A stretch of 64,000 nucleotides of DNA from Swaminathania salitolerans (lineage in GTDB: Bacteria > Pseudomonadota > Alphaproteobacteria > Acetobacterales > Acetobacteraceae). A program made the position numbers and the translations under genes. Where the stretch lies: the NCBI RefSeq assembly GCF_025994315.1, contig NZ_BAQE01000032.1, one strand, 5' to 3'. A model generated the notes under the pieces. It was not told the DNA's origin. It saw only the letters and a program-made list of their open reading frames with translations, and searched no databases. This document shows positions 50,471-59,784 of the stretch, piece by piece (positions within the stretch are counted from its first letter, which is position 1; each line of letters starts with the position of its first letter).

Positions 50471-51501
50471 GCGATTCCCGTGCGGAGAAGGTCGTGAAGA
50501 TGGATGATTCCTGCGGGACGACCTTCGTCATCGAGCACGAACAGGCTGTTGATGGCCTTGCGCCGCGCCGTCATGAGGTGGATGACCTCCTGCGCGAGCA
50601 TGTCGCCGCGCGTGGTGATCGGCGCATGATTCATGATCTCGCGGGCACATGTGGTGGTGAGGTCGCGATCGAGTGCGGGGCGAAGATCGCCATCGCTGAT
50701 CAGCCCGATCAGAATGCCTCCCTCGTCGAGAATGCCAATACAGCCGAAAGCCTTCCGCGTCATTTCGATGATCACGCTGGAAAGCGTCATGTCCGGCGTG
50801 CCGAGCGGCAGCGAGTCGCCGGTATGCATCAGCTTTGCGACCGGACGGAGCAACGCGCCGAGTTTACCCCCGGGATGGAAGGCACCGAAATCATTGGCGG
50901 TGAAGCCGCGTCGCTCGAGAAGGGCGATGGCGAGGGCATCGCCAAGGGCGAGCTGCATGATCGTGCTGGTGGTCGGCGCGAGGCCCATCGGACAGGCTTC
51001 GGGTGCGCGCGGCAGCGGAAGCACGATCGTGCTGGCTTTTGCGAGGGTGGAGCCGGTCGAGGCTGTCATCCCGATGACGGGGAGCGCATGACGGGCCGCA
51101 TGTTCGAGCAGGGCCGCGAGTTCGCTCGTCTCGCCCGATTGCGAGATCAGGAGAATCACGTCGTTCGTGTCGATCATCCCGAGATCGCCATGGGCGGCCT
51201 CTGCGGGATGGACGAAAAAGGCGGGAGTCCCGGTTGAGGCCAGTGTCGCCTGGATCTTCCTGCCGATATGCCCCGATTTGCCTATGCCGCTCACGACGAC
51301 ATGGCCGCGCCCGCATGCGATACATGCGACGGCTTCGGCGAATGCGGCGCCGAGTGCCTCGGAAGGGGCCAGTGCGCCCTGCAGGGCGCTCAGTCCCGCA
51401 ATTTCGGCCGCAAGTGTCGATTGGGCGCTCGTGAGCGTCGGGAGCGAGGCCAGATCTGCAGGACTGCCTGGTTCGAAACCGGAGAGGGGAAACTCGGTCA
51501 T
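50467..51501 (-). CDS. kdsD: Arabinose-5-phosphate isomerase KdsD (KpsF/GutQ family)
   Basis: KdsD converts ribulose 5-phosphate to arabinose 5-phosphate for Kdo synthesis, an LPS core sugar. The 344-residue protein has an N-terminal SIS domain (VVVSGIGKSGHIGRKIQATL, HPAEAAHGDLGMI, LLISQSGETSELAAL) and two C-terminal CBS domains (about 220-340). FHPGGKLGALLRPVAKLMHT is typical of the linker. It overlaps lptC by four bases, placing Kdo supply and LPS export in one unit. Confidence 0.95.
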   Translation of the reverse strand: MTEFPLSGFEPGSPADLASLPTLTSAQSTLAAEIAGLSALQGALAPSEALGAAFAEAVACIACGRGHVVVSGIGKSGHIGRKIQATLASTGTPAFFVHPAEAAHGDLGMIDTNDVILLISQSGETSELAALLEHAARHALPVIGMTASTGSTLAKASTIVLPLPRAPEACPMGLAPTTSTIMQLALGDALAIALLERRGFTANDFGAFHPGGKLGALLRPVAKLMHTGDSLPLGTPDMTLSSVIIEMTRKAFGCIGILDEGGILIGLISDGDLRPALDRDLTTTCAREIMNHAPITTRGDMLAQEVIHLMTARRKAINSLFVLDDEGRPAGIIHLHDLLRTGIA

Positions 51502-51577
51502 GTGTTTTCTTCCCCCTTTGCCGGCCTCAGGTCAATTGCACAGGCGCAGCACCGGGGTGTTTCTCTGTGTGCGCGTG

Positions 51578-52225
51578 TCAGGCGCGATGCGAGAAGATGT
51601 CGGGATCCTCGTAACCGAGGATGTCGAGACGCCCGCGCGCCGGGAGAAAATCGAAACAGGCCTGCGCCAGATCCCGACGGTTTTCCCGGACGAGAAGGGC
51701 TTCGAGCTTCTCCCACAGGGCATGGAGATGCAGCACGTCGGAAGCCGCATAGGCGAGCTGCTCGGGGGTCAGGGTCTCTGCGCCCCAGTCGGAGGTCTGC
51801 TGCTGCTTGGCAAGATCGACGCCCAGAAGCTCGCGGCAGAGATGGGCAAGGCCATGGCGGTCCGTGAACGTCCGGACGAGGCGGGCAGCGATCTTGGTGC
51901 AGATGACCGGCGCCACGGTGATATCGAGGGCATGCTGGAGCAATGCCACGTCGAACCGGGCGAAATGCATCAGCTTCGTGACAGAGTCGTCCTGAAGAAG
52001 CGCCTTGAGATTGGGGCAGTCGTCATAACGTCCGCCCAGCGATCTGGGGCGGATCTGGACGAGATGCGCCTCTCCGTCTCCGGCCGAGAGCTGGACCAGA
52101 CACAGACGATCGCGATGGGGGTTGAGGCCCATGGCTTCGGTATCGACCGCGACGACCGGGCCGATATCGAAACCGTCGGGAAGATCGCCATCATGGAGAT
52201 GGATTGCGGCGCTCGGAGAAGCCAT
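51578..52225 (-). CDS. rnd: Ribonuclease D-like 3'-5' exonuclease
   Basis: This single-domain DEDDy exonuclease of 215 residues is an RNase D relative that trims RNA 3' ends. Acidic residues are visible in VVAVDTEAMGLNPHRDRLCL (Asp28, Glu30), HFARFDVALLQHAL and AYAASDVLHLHALWE (Tyr and Asp). It lacks the HRDC domains of full-length RNase D, as in many alphaproteobacteria. The gene lies upstream of kdsD and downstream of tRNA-Leu with a terminator between. Confidence 0.88.
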   Translation of the reverse strand: MASPSAAIHLHDGDLPDGFDIGPVVAVDTEAMGLNPHRDRLCLVQLSAGDGEAHLVQIRPRSLGGRYDDCPNLKALLQDDSVTKLMHFARFDVALLQHALDITVAPVICTKIAARLVRTFTDRHGLAHLCRELLGVDLAKQQQTSDWGAETLTPEQLAYAASDVLHLHALWEKLEALLVRENRRDLAQACFDFLPARGRLDILGYEDPDIFSHRA

Positions 52226-52246
52226 GTCTGGGAAACCCTGGGGCTA

Positions 52247-52290
52247 GAAAAAACGGAAGCCGACGATTTCTCGCCGGCTTTTCCGTTTTT
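52247..52290 (-). terminator. Rho-independent terminator after tRNA-Leu
   Basis: On the minus strand a long stem (CGGAAAAGCCG region pairing with CGGCTTCCG, loop around GAAA, one mismatch and a two-base bulge) ends in six T residues, right after the tRNA 3' end. Confidence 0.8.
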
Positions 52291-52294
52291 CGTA

Positions 52295-52381
52295 TGGTGC
52301 CCAGAAGAAGACTCGAACTTCCACGTCCTTGCGGACACAGGTACCTGAAACCTGCGCGTCTACCAATTCCGCCATCTGGGC
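52295..52381 (-). tRNA. tRNA-Leu: tRNA-Leu (anticodon CAG)
   Basis: The minus strand reads an 87-base class II tRNA including an encoded CCA. The acceptor stem GCCCAGA/TCTGGGC closes the ends. The D arm contains GGCGGAATTGGTAGACGC and the T arm GTTCGAGTC. The anticodon loop TTCAGGT is held by CAGGT/ACCTG, giving CAG, and the long variable arm GTCCGCAAGGAC is typical of tRNA-Leu. Confidence 0.96.
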
Positions 52382-52433
52382 TCAGAGGCTGTCCGGGAAA
52401 CCTTTTTTCGAGGCATCCCGTTCGGTGAGGTGG

Positions 52434-52462
52434 CGTTTACCCATGTGGCGGGGTGTCGTCAA
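52434..52462 (-). promoter_or_regulatory. Candidate sigma-70 promoter for tRNA-Leu
   Basis: On the minus strand TTGACG (52462-52457), a 17-base spacer and TAAACG (52439-52434) lie about 53 bases before the tRNA 5' end. Confidence 0.5.
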
Positions 52463-52495
52463 CACCCGGAGGGGGTCGAAGAAGGAATTTTTTTC

Positions 52496-53467
52496 ATGAG
52501 CGCAGAGCGGGTCACGGTTTTCGGCGGAAGCGGGTTCATCGGGCGGCATATCGTAAGCAGGCTCGCCGCCCTGGGCTATGAGGTCCGTGTCGCAACGCGG
52601 TCTCCGGGCCCGATGCCGGATCTCGAACCGGGAGACGCGAAACGACCGGCCGGGACAGAAAAGACCGGGAAAGGAGGCTCCGTCCTGCCGGTCTATGCCT
52701 CCGTTACCGATCCCGCATCGGTTCGGGCTGCGCTCCGCGACTGCGATATGGCGGTCAATCTGGTGTCGATCCTGACCGAGCCTGAAGAAGGGGCTTTCGA
52801 AGCGGTCAATGCCAGAGCCCCCGGCGATGTCGCCCGGATCGCACGGGAGAGCGGTGTCCGGAAACTGGTGCATGTGTCCGCGATCGGCGCCTCTGCGGAC
52901 GCGCCATCCGGTTACGGACGCAGCAAGGCGCAAGGCGAGCAGAACGTGCGCGCGCATTTCCCCGATGCCCGTATCCTGCGCCCGAGCGTTGTGTTCGGCC
53001 CCGGCGACAGTTTCCTGACCATGTTCGGGCTGATGGCGAAGGTCCTGCCGGTTCTGCCTGTCTACTCCGCCGATACGCGTCTTCAGCCGGTCTATGTCGA
53101 GGATGTCGCCGGGGCCGCGATCGCCTGTCTCCTGCAGGAGGATCTCCCGGAAGAGACGGTTTTCGAGCTTGGGGGTCCGGATCGTCTTACCATGGAAGAG
53201 ATCATGGCGTTCACGGCCCGTGGCGTCGGGCGCACGCCGCGTCTCATCCGTGTTCCGGACCGGCTCGCCCAGCTCCAGGCAGGGCTGTTCGAGCGCCTCC
53301 CGGGCAAATTGCTGACGCGCGACCAGCTCGCCATGCTCTCTCGGGACAACGTGGTCTCACCGGATGCGGCAGGGCTCGATACGCTCGGAATCCGGGCGCA
53401 GAGTCTGCAGGATCGTGCACCGGATTATCTGTCCAAACTCAGCCTGTTGAGAGCGTTTCGCAAATGA
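52496..53467 (+). CDS. NAD-dependent epimerase/dehydratase family protein, complex I NDUFA9-like
   Basis: This 323-residue atypical short-chain dehydrogenase begins with the Rossmann motif VTVFGGSGFIGRHIVSRLAA. It continues with NLVSILTEPEEGAFEAVNAR, LVHVSAIGASADAPSGYGRS (Ser-x-Tyr-x3-Lys-like site: YGRSK) and ILRPSVVFGPGDSFLTMFGL, then QPVYVEDVAGAAIACLL. These match the bacterial relatives of the mitochondrial complex I subunit NDUFA9. A direct role in complex I is not proven in bacteria. An unusual 38-residue stretch rich in Gly/Lys (near 50-66) interrupts the usual loop. The ATG follows GAAGGAA. Confidence 0.88.
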   Translation: MSAERVTVFGGSGFIGRHIVSRLAALGYEVRVATRSPGPMPDLEPGDAKRPAGTEKTGKGGSVLPVYASVTDPASVRAALRDCDMAVNLVSILTEPEEGAFEAVNARAPGDVARIARESGVRKLVHVSAIGASADAPSGYGRSKAQGEQNVRAHFPDARILRPSVVFGPGDSFLTMFGLMAKVLPVLPVYSADTRLQPVYVEDVAGAAIACLLQEDLPEETVFELGGPDRLTMEEIMAFTARGVGRTPRLIRVPDRLAQLQAGLFERLPGKLLTRDQLAMLSRDNVVSPDAAGLDTLGIRAQSLQDRAPDYLSKLSLLRAFRK

Positions 53468-53542
53468 ATGGTCCGATGCGGACCTTTTGTCTGGCGGATA
53501 TCGGAACTTTCCCGTGAAAAAGAGATCTGCGAGCCCGTAAAG

Positions 53543-53557
53543 GTCAGTGATACTGAC
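53543..53557. promoter_or_regulatory. Inverted repeat upstream of gltD
   Basis: GTCAGT-GAT-ACTGAC is a perfect 6-3-6 inverted repeat about 90 bases before gltD, followed by a TTATAC/TATACA -10-like element at 53558. It is a candidate operator. Confidence 0.3.
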
Positions 53558-53646
53558 TTATACAGTTTGCGGCCTTGCCTTACCTGATCGTCATCATTTC
53601 CGGGCAGCGTCTGAAGCGCGTGCTCGCCCATGGGGAGTAATGTGAC

Positions 53647-55107
53647 GTGGCCGAACGGATGCTGCAATTTGTCTCCTTGCCGCAGGAGATGCCCGAGAAA
53701 CGTCCTGCGGCCGAACGCCGGGAGGATTTCGGCGAGATCTACCGTGCCTTTGCCGTAGATCATGCCGAGCGTCAGGCAAGCCGCTGCTCTCAATGCGGCG
53801 TCCCTTTCTGCTCCATACATTGCCCGCTCGGAAACAATATTCCCGACTGGTTGAAGCTCACGGCGGAAGACCGTCTCGAAGAGGCCTACAGGCTCTCGGC
53901 GGCGACCAACACCTTTCCGGAGATATGCGGCAGGATCTGTCCGCAGGACCGTCTCTGCGAGGGCAATTGCGTGATCGAGAAGGGCTTCGAAAGCGTCACC
54001 ATCGGTGCGGTGGAGAAGTTCATCACGGAGACGGCTTTCGAGAAGGACTGGGTCAAGCCCCGCATGCCGTCGCGTGAGCGCGCGCAGAGTGTCGGGATCG
54101 TGGGAGCCGGCCCGGCGGGTCTGGCTGCGGCCGAATGGCTGCGTGCGCTCGGCTATCAGGTGCATGTCTACGATCGGCACGACCGGATCGGGGGGCTGAT
54201 GGTCTATGGCATTCCGAGCTTCAAGCTCGAAAAGGATGTTCTGGCCCGCCGTCATGCGCTGCTTGCCGCGCAGGGTATCGTTTTCCATCTTTCCACTCCG
54301 ATCGGTTCGGCTGCGGGAGAAACCTCCTTCGAGAGCCTGCGCGAGACGCATGATGCGGTTTTCGTCGGAACGGGCGTGTATCGCTCGCGTGAGGTCTCCG
54401 TCCCCGGCAGCGGTCTGGGGGGCGTCGTTCAGGCCCTCGCATTCCTGACGGCGTCCAATCGTCGCGGGTATCACGAGACGCCGGGCGAGGACGCCATTCT
54501 GCATGCGGGCGACAAGCATGTCGTGGTCATCGGCGGCGGCGATACGGCGATGGATTGCGTGAGAACGTCCATCCGTCAGGGCGCGAGGAAGGTGACCTGT
54601 CTCTACCGGCGCGACCGGGCCAACATGCCCGGTTCGATCCAGGAGGTGAAGAACGCCGAGGAAGAAGGCGTGGAATTCGCCTGGCTCGCCGCCCCTGAGG
54701 CGTTTCTGGGCGACGGGACGGTCAATGCCGTTCGGGCGCACCGGATGCGCCTGAGCCTCCCCGATGCGTCGGGGCGCCAGTCTGTCGAGGCCGTGCCGGA
54801 CAGCAGCTTCACCATCGAGGCCGATCTCGTGATCAAGGCGCTCGGATTCGATCCCGAGGATCTTCCCGGGACATGGGATGCGCCGGAGCTTGCCGTTACG
54901 CGCTGGGGTACGCTGAAGGTCAGTCCGGGCCGTTTCGAGACCAGCATTCCCGGTGTTTTTGCCGGGGGCGACATCGTGCGCGGCGCGTCCCTCGTCGTCT
55001 GGGCCATTCGCGATGGACGCGAGGCCGCGGCCGAGATGCATCAGTTCCTCTCCGCGAAGGAGAGCAAGTCAGCAGAACCGGCCACCCAGATGGCTGTGGC
55101 GGAGTAA
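53647..55107 (+). CDS. gltD: Glutamate synthase small subunit
   Basis: GltD is the NADPH-oxidising FAD/iron-sulfur subunit of glutamate synthase, passing electrons to GltB. The 486-residue protein starts at a GTG. N-terminal cysteines for [4Fe-4S] clusters lie in RCSQCGVPFCSIHCPLGNNI and EICGRICPQDRLCEGNCVIE. The FAD site is SVGIVGAGPAGLAAAEWLRA and the NADPH site VVVIGGGDTAMDCVRTSIRQ. The order gltD-gltB, five bases apart, is common in alphaproteobacteria. Confidence 0.97.
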   Translation: MAERMLQFVSLPQEMPEKRPAAERREDFGEIYRAFAVDHAERQASRCSQCGVPFCSIHCPLGNNIPDWLKLTAEDRLEEAYRLSAATNTFPEICGRICPQDRLCEGNCVIEKGFESVTIGAVEKFITETAFEKDWVKPRMPSRERAQSVGIVGAGPAGLAAAEWLRALGYQVHVYDRHDRIGGLMVYGIPSFKLEKDVLARRHALLAAQGIVFHLSTPIGSAAGETSFESLRETHDAVFVGTGVYRSREVSVPGSGLGGVVQALAFLTASNRRGYHETPGEDAILHAGDKHVVVIGGGDTAMDCVRTSIRQGARKVTCLYRRDRANMPGSIQEVKNAEEEGVEFAWLAAPEAFLGDGTVNAVRAHRMRLSLPDASGRQSVEAVPDSSFTIEADLVIKALGFDPEDLPGTWDAPELAVTRWGTLKVSPGRFETSIPGVFAGGDIVRGASLVVWAIRDGREAAAEMHQFLSAKESKSAEPATQMAVAE

Positions 55108-55112
55108 GGGTC

Positions 55113-58100
55113 ATGACCGAGAACAGCTTCATCGCGTCCTATCAGGACAATGTCCGCGCCCTCGAAGGCCTGTACGACCCCGCCATGGAGCGCGATGCCT
55201 GCGGTGTCGGTCTCGTCGCCGCGCTGGACGGAAAGCGGCGCCGTGACGTGGTGCTCGCCGGAATCGCCGCGCTCAAGGCGTTGTGGCATCGCGGTGCCGT
55301 CGATGCGGATGGCAAGACGGGCGATGGCGCGGGCATCCACGTGGAAATACCCCAGGATTTCTTCGCCGAGGCGATTCACAGCGCCGGAGACGATCATATC
55401 GAGGGGCGTATCGCGGTGGGGATGATCTTCCTGCCGAAAACCGATCTGGCCGCGCAGGAAGCCGGACGGGCGATCATCGAGAGCGAGATTCTCGATTTCG
55501 GTTACGGGATCTATGGATGGCGGCAGGTGCCGATCGATACAGCCTGTATCGGCGAGAAGGCCAATGCCACCCGTCCCGAGATCGAACAGATCATGGTACG
55601 CAACCGCCTCAACCGTTCCGAGGAGGCATTCGAACGCGATCTCTATGTCATTCGCCGTCGCATCGAAAAGGCTGCGGCGGCAGCGCAGGTCGATCTGTAT
55701 GTCTGCTCCCTGTCCTGCCGTTCGCTCATCTACAAGGGGATGTTCCTCGCCGAGAATCTGACGGATTTCTATCCCGATCTTCTGGATGAGCGCTTCGTTT
55801 CGCGCTTTGCCATCTATCATCAGCGCTATTCCACGAACACCTTCCCCACCTGGAAGCTGGCGCAGCCATTCCGTCGCCTGGCCCATAACGGAGAGATCAA
55901 CACGCTCTCGGGCAATGTGAACTGGATGCGCAGCCACGAGACGCGGCTCGCCGACGCCAATCTCGATCCCTATATGGACGACCTCAAACCGGTGGTTCAG
56001 GCTGCGGGGTCGGATACGGCGATGTTCGACAACGTGTTCGAGCTTCTCACCCATGCAGGACGCGATGCCCCCATGGCCAAGACCCTGATGGTTCCGGCCA
56101 GTGCAGGCGGCAATACCGCCATGACCGAGTCGCAGCGCGCCCTGTTCTCCTACTGCAATGCGGTGATGGAGCCCTGGGACGGCCCGGCCGCCATCTGTGC
56201 GACGGATGGACGCTGGGTCGTGGCCGGTCTCGACCGCGCCGGTCTGCGTCCCCTGCGCTACACGATCACGCAGGACGACCTTCTGATCGTCGGATCCGAA
56301 GCCGGAATGGTCAGGGTGCAGGACGCCAATACCCGGATGAAGGGGCGTCTCGGGCCGGGCGAAACCCTGGGGCTCGATCTGCAGGAAGCGAAGCTCTATG
56401 CGCCGCAGGAGCTTCTCGACCTTCTCGCCGGGCGTCAGGATTTCGTTTCCTGGACCAGGCGCATCCGGAACATCAGCGCGATCGTCCGCGATGACGTTGC
56501 CGAGCCGATCCTGTTCGAGACCGAGCAGCTCCGTCGGCGCCAGCTCGCCATGAGTCTCACCCATGAGGAGATGGAGACCATTCTCCATCCCATGGTCGAG
56601 ACCGCGGCCGAGGCGATCGGCTCGATGGGCGACGATACGCCGCTCCAGGTTCTTTCGAGCACCTATCGCGGTCTGGCCCATTATTTCCGGCAGGGTTTCA
56701 GCCAGGTCACGAATCCGCCGATCGACTCCCTGCGCGAGATGAACGTGATGAGTCTCGTCACGCGCCTCGGCAATCTGGGCAATGTGCTCGATCAGACGCC
56801 GGATCAGTGCGATCTGCTGCAACTGCCGAGCCCGGTTCTGACCACGGGCGAGTTCGACGCCCTGCGGCGGTTCTGCGGCAAGGACGGGGCGACGGTGGAT
56901 TGTACGTTCCGCGCTGCCGATGGCGAGGCGGGGCTGCGCGATGCGATCGCGCGTATCCGGCGCGAGGCGGAGGATCACGTACGGGGTGGCTGCACCCATC
57001 TCTTCCTCTCCGACGAGGCGCAAAACGACGCGCATGTCGCCATCCCGATGATTCTCGCGACCGCTGCGGTCCACATCCATCTCGTCCGCCAGTCGCTGCG
57101 GACCTTCACTTCGCTCAACGTGCGTTCGGCCGATGTCATGGACGTGCACGGCATGGCGGTGACGGTCGGGGTGGGCGCAACGACGGTCAACCCCTATCTG
57201 GCCCAGGAATGCATTGCCGATCGTCTTCGTCGCGGTCTGTTCGGCGATCTCTCCCTGCGTGAGGCGGTACAGCGTTATCGAAAGGCCCTCGACAAGGGGC
57301 TGCTCAAGATCATGTCGAAATCGGGGATCTCGATCGTTTCCGCCTATCGCGGTGGTTACAATTTCGAGGCGATCGGGCTGTCGCGCGCGCTGGTTGCCGA
57401 GTTCTTCCCGGGCATGCCCTCGCGGATCTCGGGGATCGGCCTTCCGGGTCTGGCCCGCAACGTGCTCAAGGCGCATGAAGTCGCCTATGCAGGTGGCGTC
57501 GATGCGCTTCCGATCGGCGGGCTCTACAAGCTGCGCCGCAAGGGAGAGGTCCATGCCTTCAGCGGGCAACTGATCCACATGCTCCAGACGGCCGTCTCGA
57601 CCGACAGTTTCTCGCTGTTCAAGCGTTATGCGGATGCGGTGCGCCGCCAGCCGCCCACCGCTCTGCGCGATCTGCTCGATTTCCGGCGGGTGAGGGAGTC
57701 CATCCCCGTCGAGGATGTCGAGAGCATCACCGCAATCCGCCGTCGTCTCGTGGCGCCGGGGATTTCCCTCGGCGCCCTCAGCCCCGAGGCGCACGAGACC
57801 CTTGCGATCGCCATGAACCGGATCGGCGCGAAATCCGATTCCGGCGAGGGCGGAGAGGATTCAGCGCGGTTCACCCCGCGCGAGAACGGCGATAATGCGA
57901 GCTCGAAGATCAAGCAGGTGGCGTCGGGGCGTTTCGGCGTCACGGCCGAATATCTGAACAATTGCAGCGAGATCGAGATCAAGGTCGCCCAGGGGGCGAA
58001 GCCCGGCGAGGGCGGCCAGCTTCCCGGATTCAAGGTCACGGAGCTGATCGGCAAGCTGCGCCATGCCACACCGGGCGTGACGCTGATCTCGCCGCCGCCG

Positions 58101-59633
58101 CATCACGATATCTATTCGATCGAGGATCTGGCGCAGCTCATCTACGATCTGAAGCAGATCAATCCGGATGCGACCGTGACCGTAAAGCTGGTGGCACGGA
58201 CGGGAATCGGAACCATCGCCGCCGGTGTCGCCAAGGCGAAGGCCGATGCGATCATGATCTCCGGTCATAGCGGCGGAACGGGAGCGAGCCCGCAATCCTC
58301 CATCAAATATGCCGGGCTTCCGTGGGAGATGGGTCTGACCGAAGCCAATCAGGTCCTGACCCTCAACCGGCTGCGTCATCGCGTGACCCTGCGAACCGAT
58401 GGCGGCCTCAAGACCGGTCGCGACGTGGTCATGGCGGCCATGCTGGGGGCCGAGGAATTCGGGATCGGCACGGCCGCGCTCGTGGCCATGGGGTGCATCA
58501 TGGTGCGGCAGTGCCACTCCAATACCTGCCCGGTCGGTGTCTGCGTGCAGGACGAGGCCCTGCGTGCCAAGTTCGAGGGATCGCCCGAGAAGGTGATCAA
58601 CCTGTTCTCCTTCATCGCGGAGGATGTGCGCAACATTCTCGCCGATCTCGGTTTCCGCTCGATGGAAGAGATCATCGGCCGTACCGATCTGCTCCGTCAG
58701 GTCTCGCGCGGCGCGGATTATCTCGACGATCTCGATCTCAACTCCCTTCTCGTCCAGGCCGATCCCGGGCCGGATGCGCGGTTCTGCACGCGCGACGGCA
58801 GAAACGAGGTGCCCGAGACGCTCGACGCCCAGGTCATCGCCGATGCGAGCCCGCTTTTCGATCATCGCGAGAAGCTCCATCTGCATTACACGGTGCAGAA
58901 CACCCATCGCGCGATCGGGACACGCGTCTCCTCGCTGATCACCCGCCGCTTCGGGATGAAGACCCTTCCCGAGGGGCATCTCACTCTGCGTCTGCGCGGG
59001 TCGGCGGGGCAGTCGCTCGGCGCTTTCGCCGTGCAGGGGCTCAAGCTCGATGTGGTTGGCGATGCCAATGATTATGTCGGCAAGGGATTGTCGGGCGGCA
59101 CGATCGTCGTCCGTCCGTCGCCGACGGCGCCATGGCGCTCCGAAGAAAACGCGATCATCGGAAACACCGTGCTTTACGGCGCGACGGCGGGGGCGCTCTT
59201 CGCTGCGGGTCAGGCGGGTGAACGCTTCGCCGTCCGGAACTCCGGCGCGACCGCTGTCGTCGAGGGCTGCGGGTCCAACGGGTGCGAGTACATGACCGGC
59301 GGTACCGTCGTCATCCTCGGCCAGATCGGCGATAATTTCGGTGCCGGTTTCACGGGCGGGATGGCCTTCGTGCTTGACAAGGATGAGCGTTTCGAAAGCC
59401 GGGTTAATCCGGACACCGTTCTCTGGAGCCGGATCGAGGCCGGAAGCCGGTGGGAGACGGAACTGCGCGATCTGGTGCAGCGTCACGCGGACGAGACCGG
59501 GAGCGCCTATGCAAGCGGGCTTCTCCATCGCTGGGATCGCGTTCTCCCGCGTTTCTGGCAGGTCGTCCCGCGGGACTATGCGCGGATCATCGGGTTTGCC
59601 GTACCCCGGACGGCCGAGGCGCTTTCGGCCTGA
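55113..59633 (+). CDS. gltB: Glutamate synthase large subunit
   Basis: GltB makes two glutamates from glutamine and 2-oxoglutarate, the main ammonia-assimilation route with GlnA. The protein has 1506 residues. A short propeptide (1-29) precedes Cys30 (ERDACGVGLVAAL), the Ntn amidotransferase nucleophile. The FMN-barrel synthase domain contains GHSGGTGASPQSSIKYAGLP and the 3Fe-4S ligands in CIMVRQCHSNTCPVGVC. The C-terminal beta-helix (GXGXG domain) shows SGGTIVVRP, GNTVLYGATAGALFAAGQAG and GCGSNGCEYMTGGTVVILG. Three Fe-S cysteines are intact, so it should be active. Confidence 0.98.
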   Translation: MTENSFIASYQDNVRALEGLYDPAMERDACGVGLVAALDGKRRRDVVLAGIAALKALWHRGAVDADGKTGDGAGIHVEIPQDFFAEAIHSAGDDHIEGRIAVGMIFLPKTDLAAQEAGRAIIESEILDFGYGIYGWRQVPIDTACIGEKANATRPEIEQIMVRNRLNRSEEAFERDLYVIRRRIEKAAAAAQVDLYVCSLSCRSLIYKGMFLAENLTDFYPDLLDERFVSRFAIYHQRYSTNTFPTWKLAQPFRRLAHNGEINTLSGNVNWMRSHETRLADANLDPYMDDLKPVVQAAGSDTAMFDNVFELLTHAGRDAPMAKTLMVPASAGGNTAMTESQRALFSYCNAVMEPWDGPAAICATDGRWVVAGLDRAGLRPLRYTITQDDLLIVGSEAGMVRVQDANTRMKGRLGPGETLGLDLQEAKLYAPQELLDLLAGRQDFVSWTRRIRNISAIVRDDVAEPILFETEQLRRRQLAMSLTHEEMETILHPMVETAAEAIGSMGDDTPLQVLSSTYRGLAHYFRQGFSQVTNPPIDSLREMNVMSLVTRLGNLGNVLDQTPDQCDLLQLPSPVLTTGEFDALRRFCGKDGATVDCTFRAADGEAGLRDAIARIRREAEDHVRGGCTHLFLSDEAQNDAHVAIPMILATAAVHIHLVRQSLRTFTSLNVRSADVMDVHGMAVTVGVGATTVNPYLAQECIADRLRRGLFGDLSLREAVQRYRKALDKGLLKIMSKSGISIVSAYRGGYNFEAIGLSRALVAEFFPGMPSRISGIGLPGLARNVLKAHEVAYAGGVDALPIGGLYKLRRKGEVHAFSGQLIHMLQTAVSTDSFSLFKRYADAVRRQPPTALRDLLDFRRVRESIPVEDVESITAIRRRLVAPGISLGALSPEAHETLAIAMNRIGAKSDSGEGGEDSARFTPRENGDNASSKIKQVASGRFGVTAEYLNNCSEIEIKVAQGAKPGEGGQLPGFKVTELIGKLRHATPGVTLISPPPHHDIYSIEDLAQLIYDLKQINPDATVTVKLVARTGIGTIAAGVAKAKADAIMISGHSGGTGASPQSSIKYAGLPWEMGLTEANQVLTLNRLRHRVTLRTDGGLKTGRDVVMAAMLGAEEFGIGTAALVAMGCIMVRQCHSNTCPVGVCVQDEALRAKFEGSPEKVINLFSFIAEDVRNILADLGFRSMEEIIGRTDLLRQVSRGADYLDDLDLNSLLVQADPGPDARFCTRDGRNEVPETLDAQVIADASPLFDHREKLHLHYTVQNTHRAIGTRVSSLITRRFGMKTLPEGHLTLRLRGSAGQSLGAFAVQGLKLDVVGDANDYVGKGLSGGTIVVRPSPTAPWRSEENAIIGNTVLYGATAGALFAAGQAGERFAVRNSGATAVVEGCGSNGCEYMTGGTVVILGQIGDNFGAGFTGGMAFVLDKDERFESRVNPDTVLWSRIEAGSRWETELRDLVQRHADETGSAYASGLLHRWDRVLPRFWQVVPRDYARIIGFAVPRTAEALSA

Positions 59634-59650
59634 TCTCACGCCGCTCCGCT

Positions 59651-59677
59651 CCCCCTTCCCGGATGCCGGGAAGGGGG
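59651..59677. terminator. Perfect 12-bp hairpin after gltB
   Basis: CCCCCTTCCCGG / CCGGGAAGGGGG with an ATG loop begins 17 bases after the gltB stop. No U-tract follows, so it may terminate weakly or protect the gltDB mRNA 3' end. Confidence 0.5.
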
Positions 59678-59784
59678 GGCGAACGGTTATATGAGGTTTT
59701 CTTTTCGGTATTATTCATCCGGCGCTTTTGCCCCTAGGCTCTTCCGGGGGAGGCAGGATCTCCCTCCTTCCTGAGAGAGTATCC

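Noticed and set aside
55041..57794. A 917-codon open frame antisense to gltD/gltB
   Set aside because: Shadow of the gltB codon pattern; no recognisable domain and no ribosome binding site.
57861..59639. A 592-codon open frame antisense to the gltB C-terminal half
   Set aside because: Antisense shadow without motifs; the opposite strand carries the Fe-S cysteines and beta-helix.
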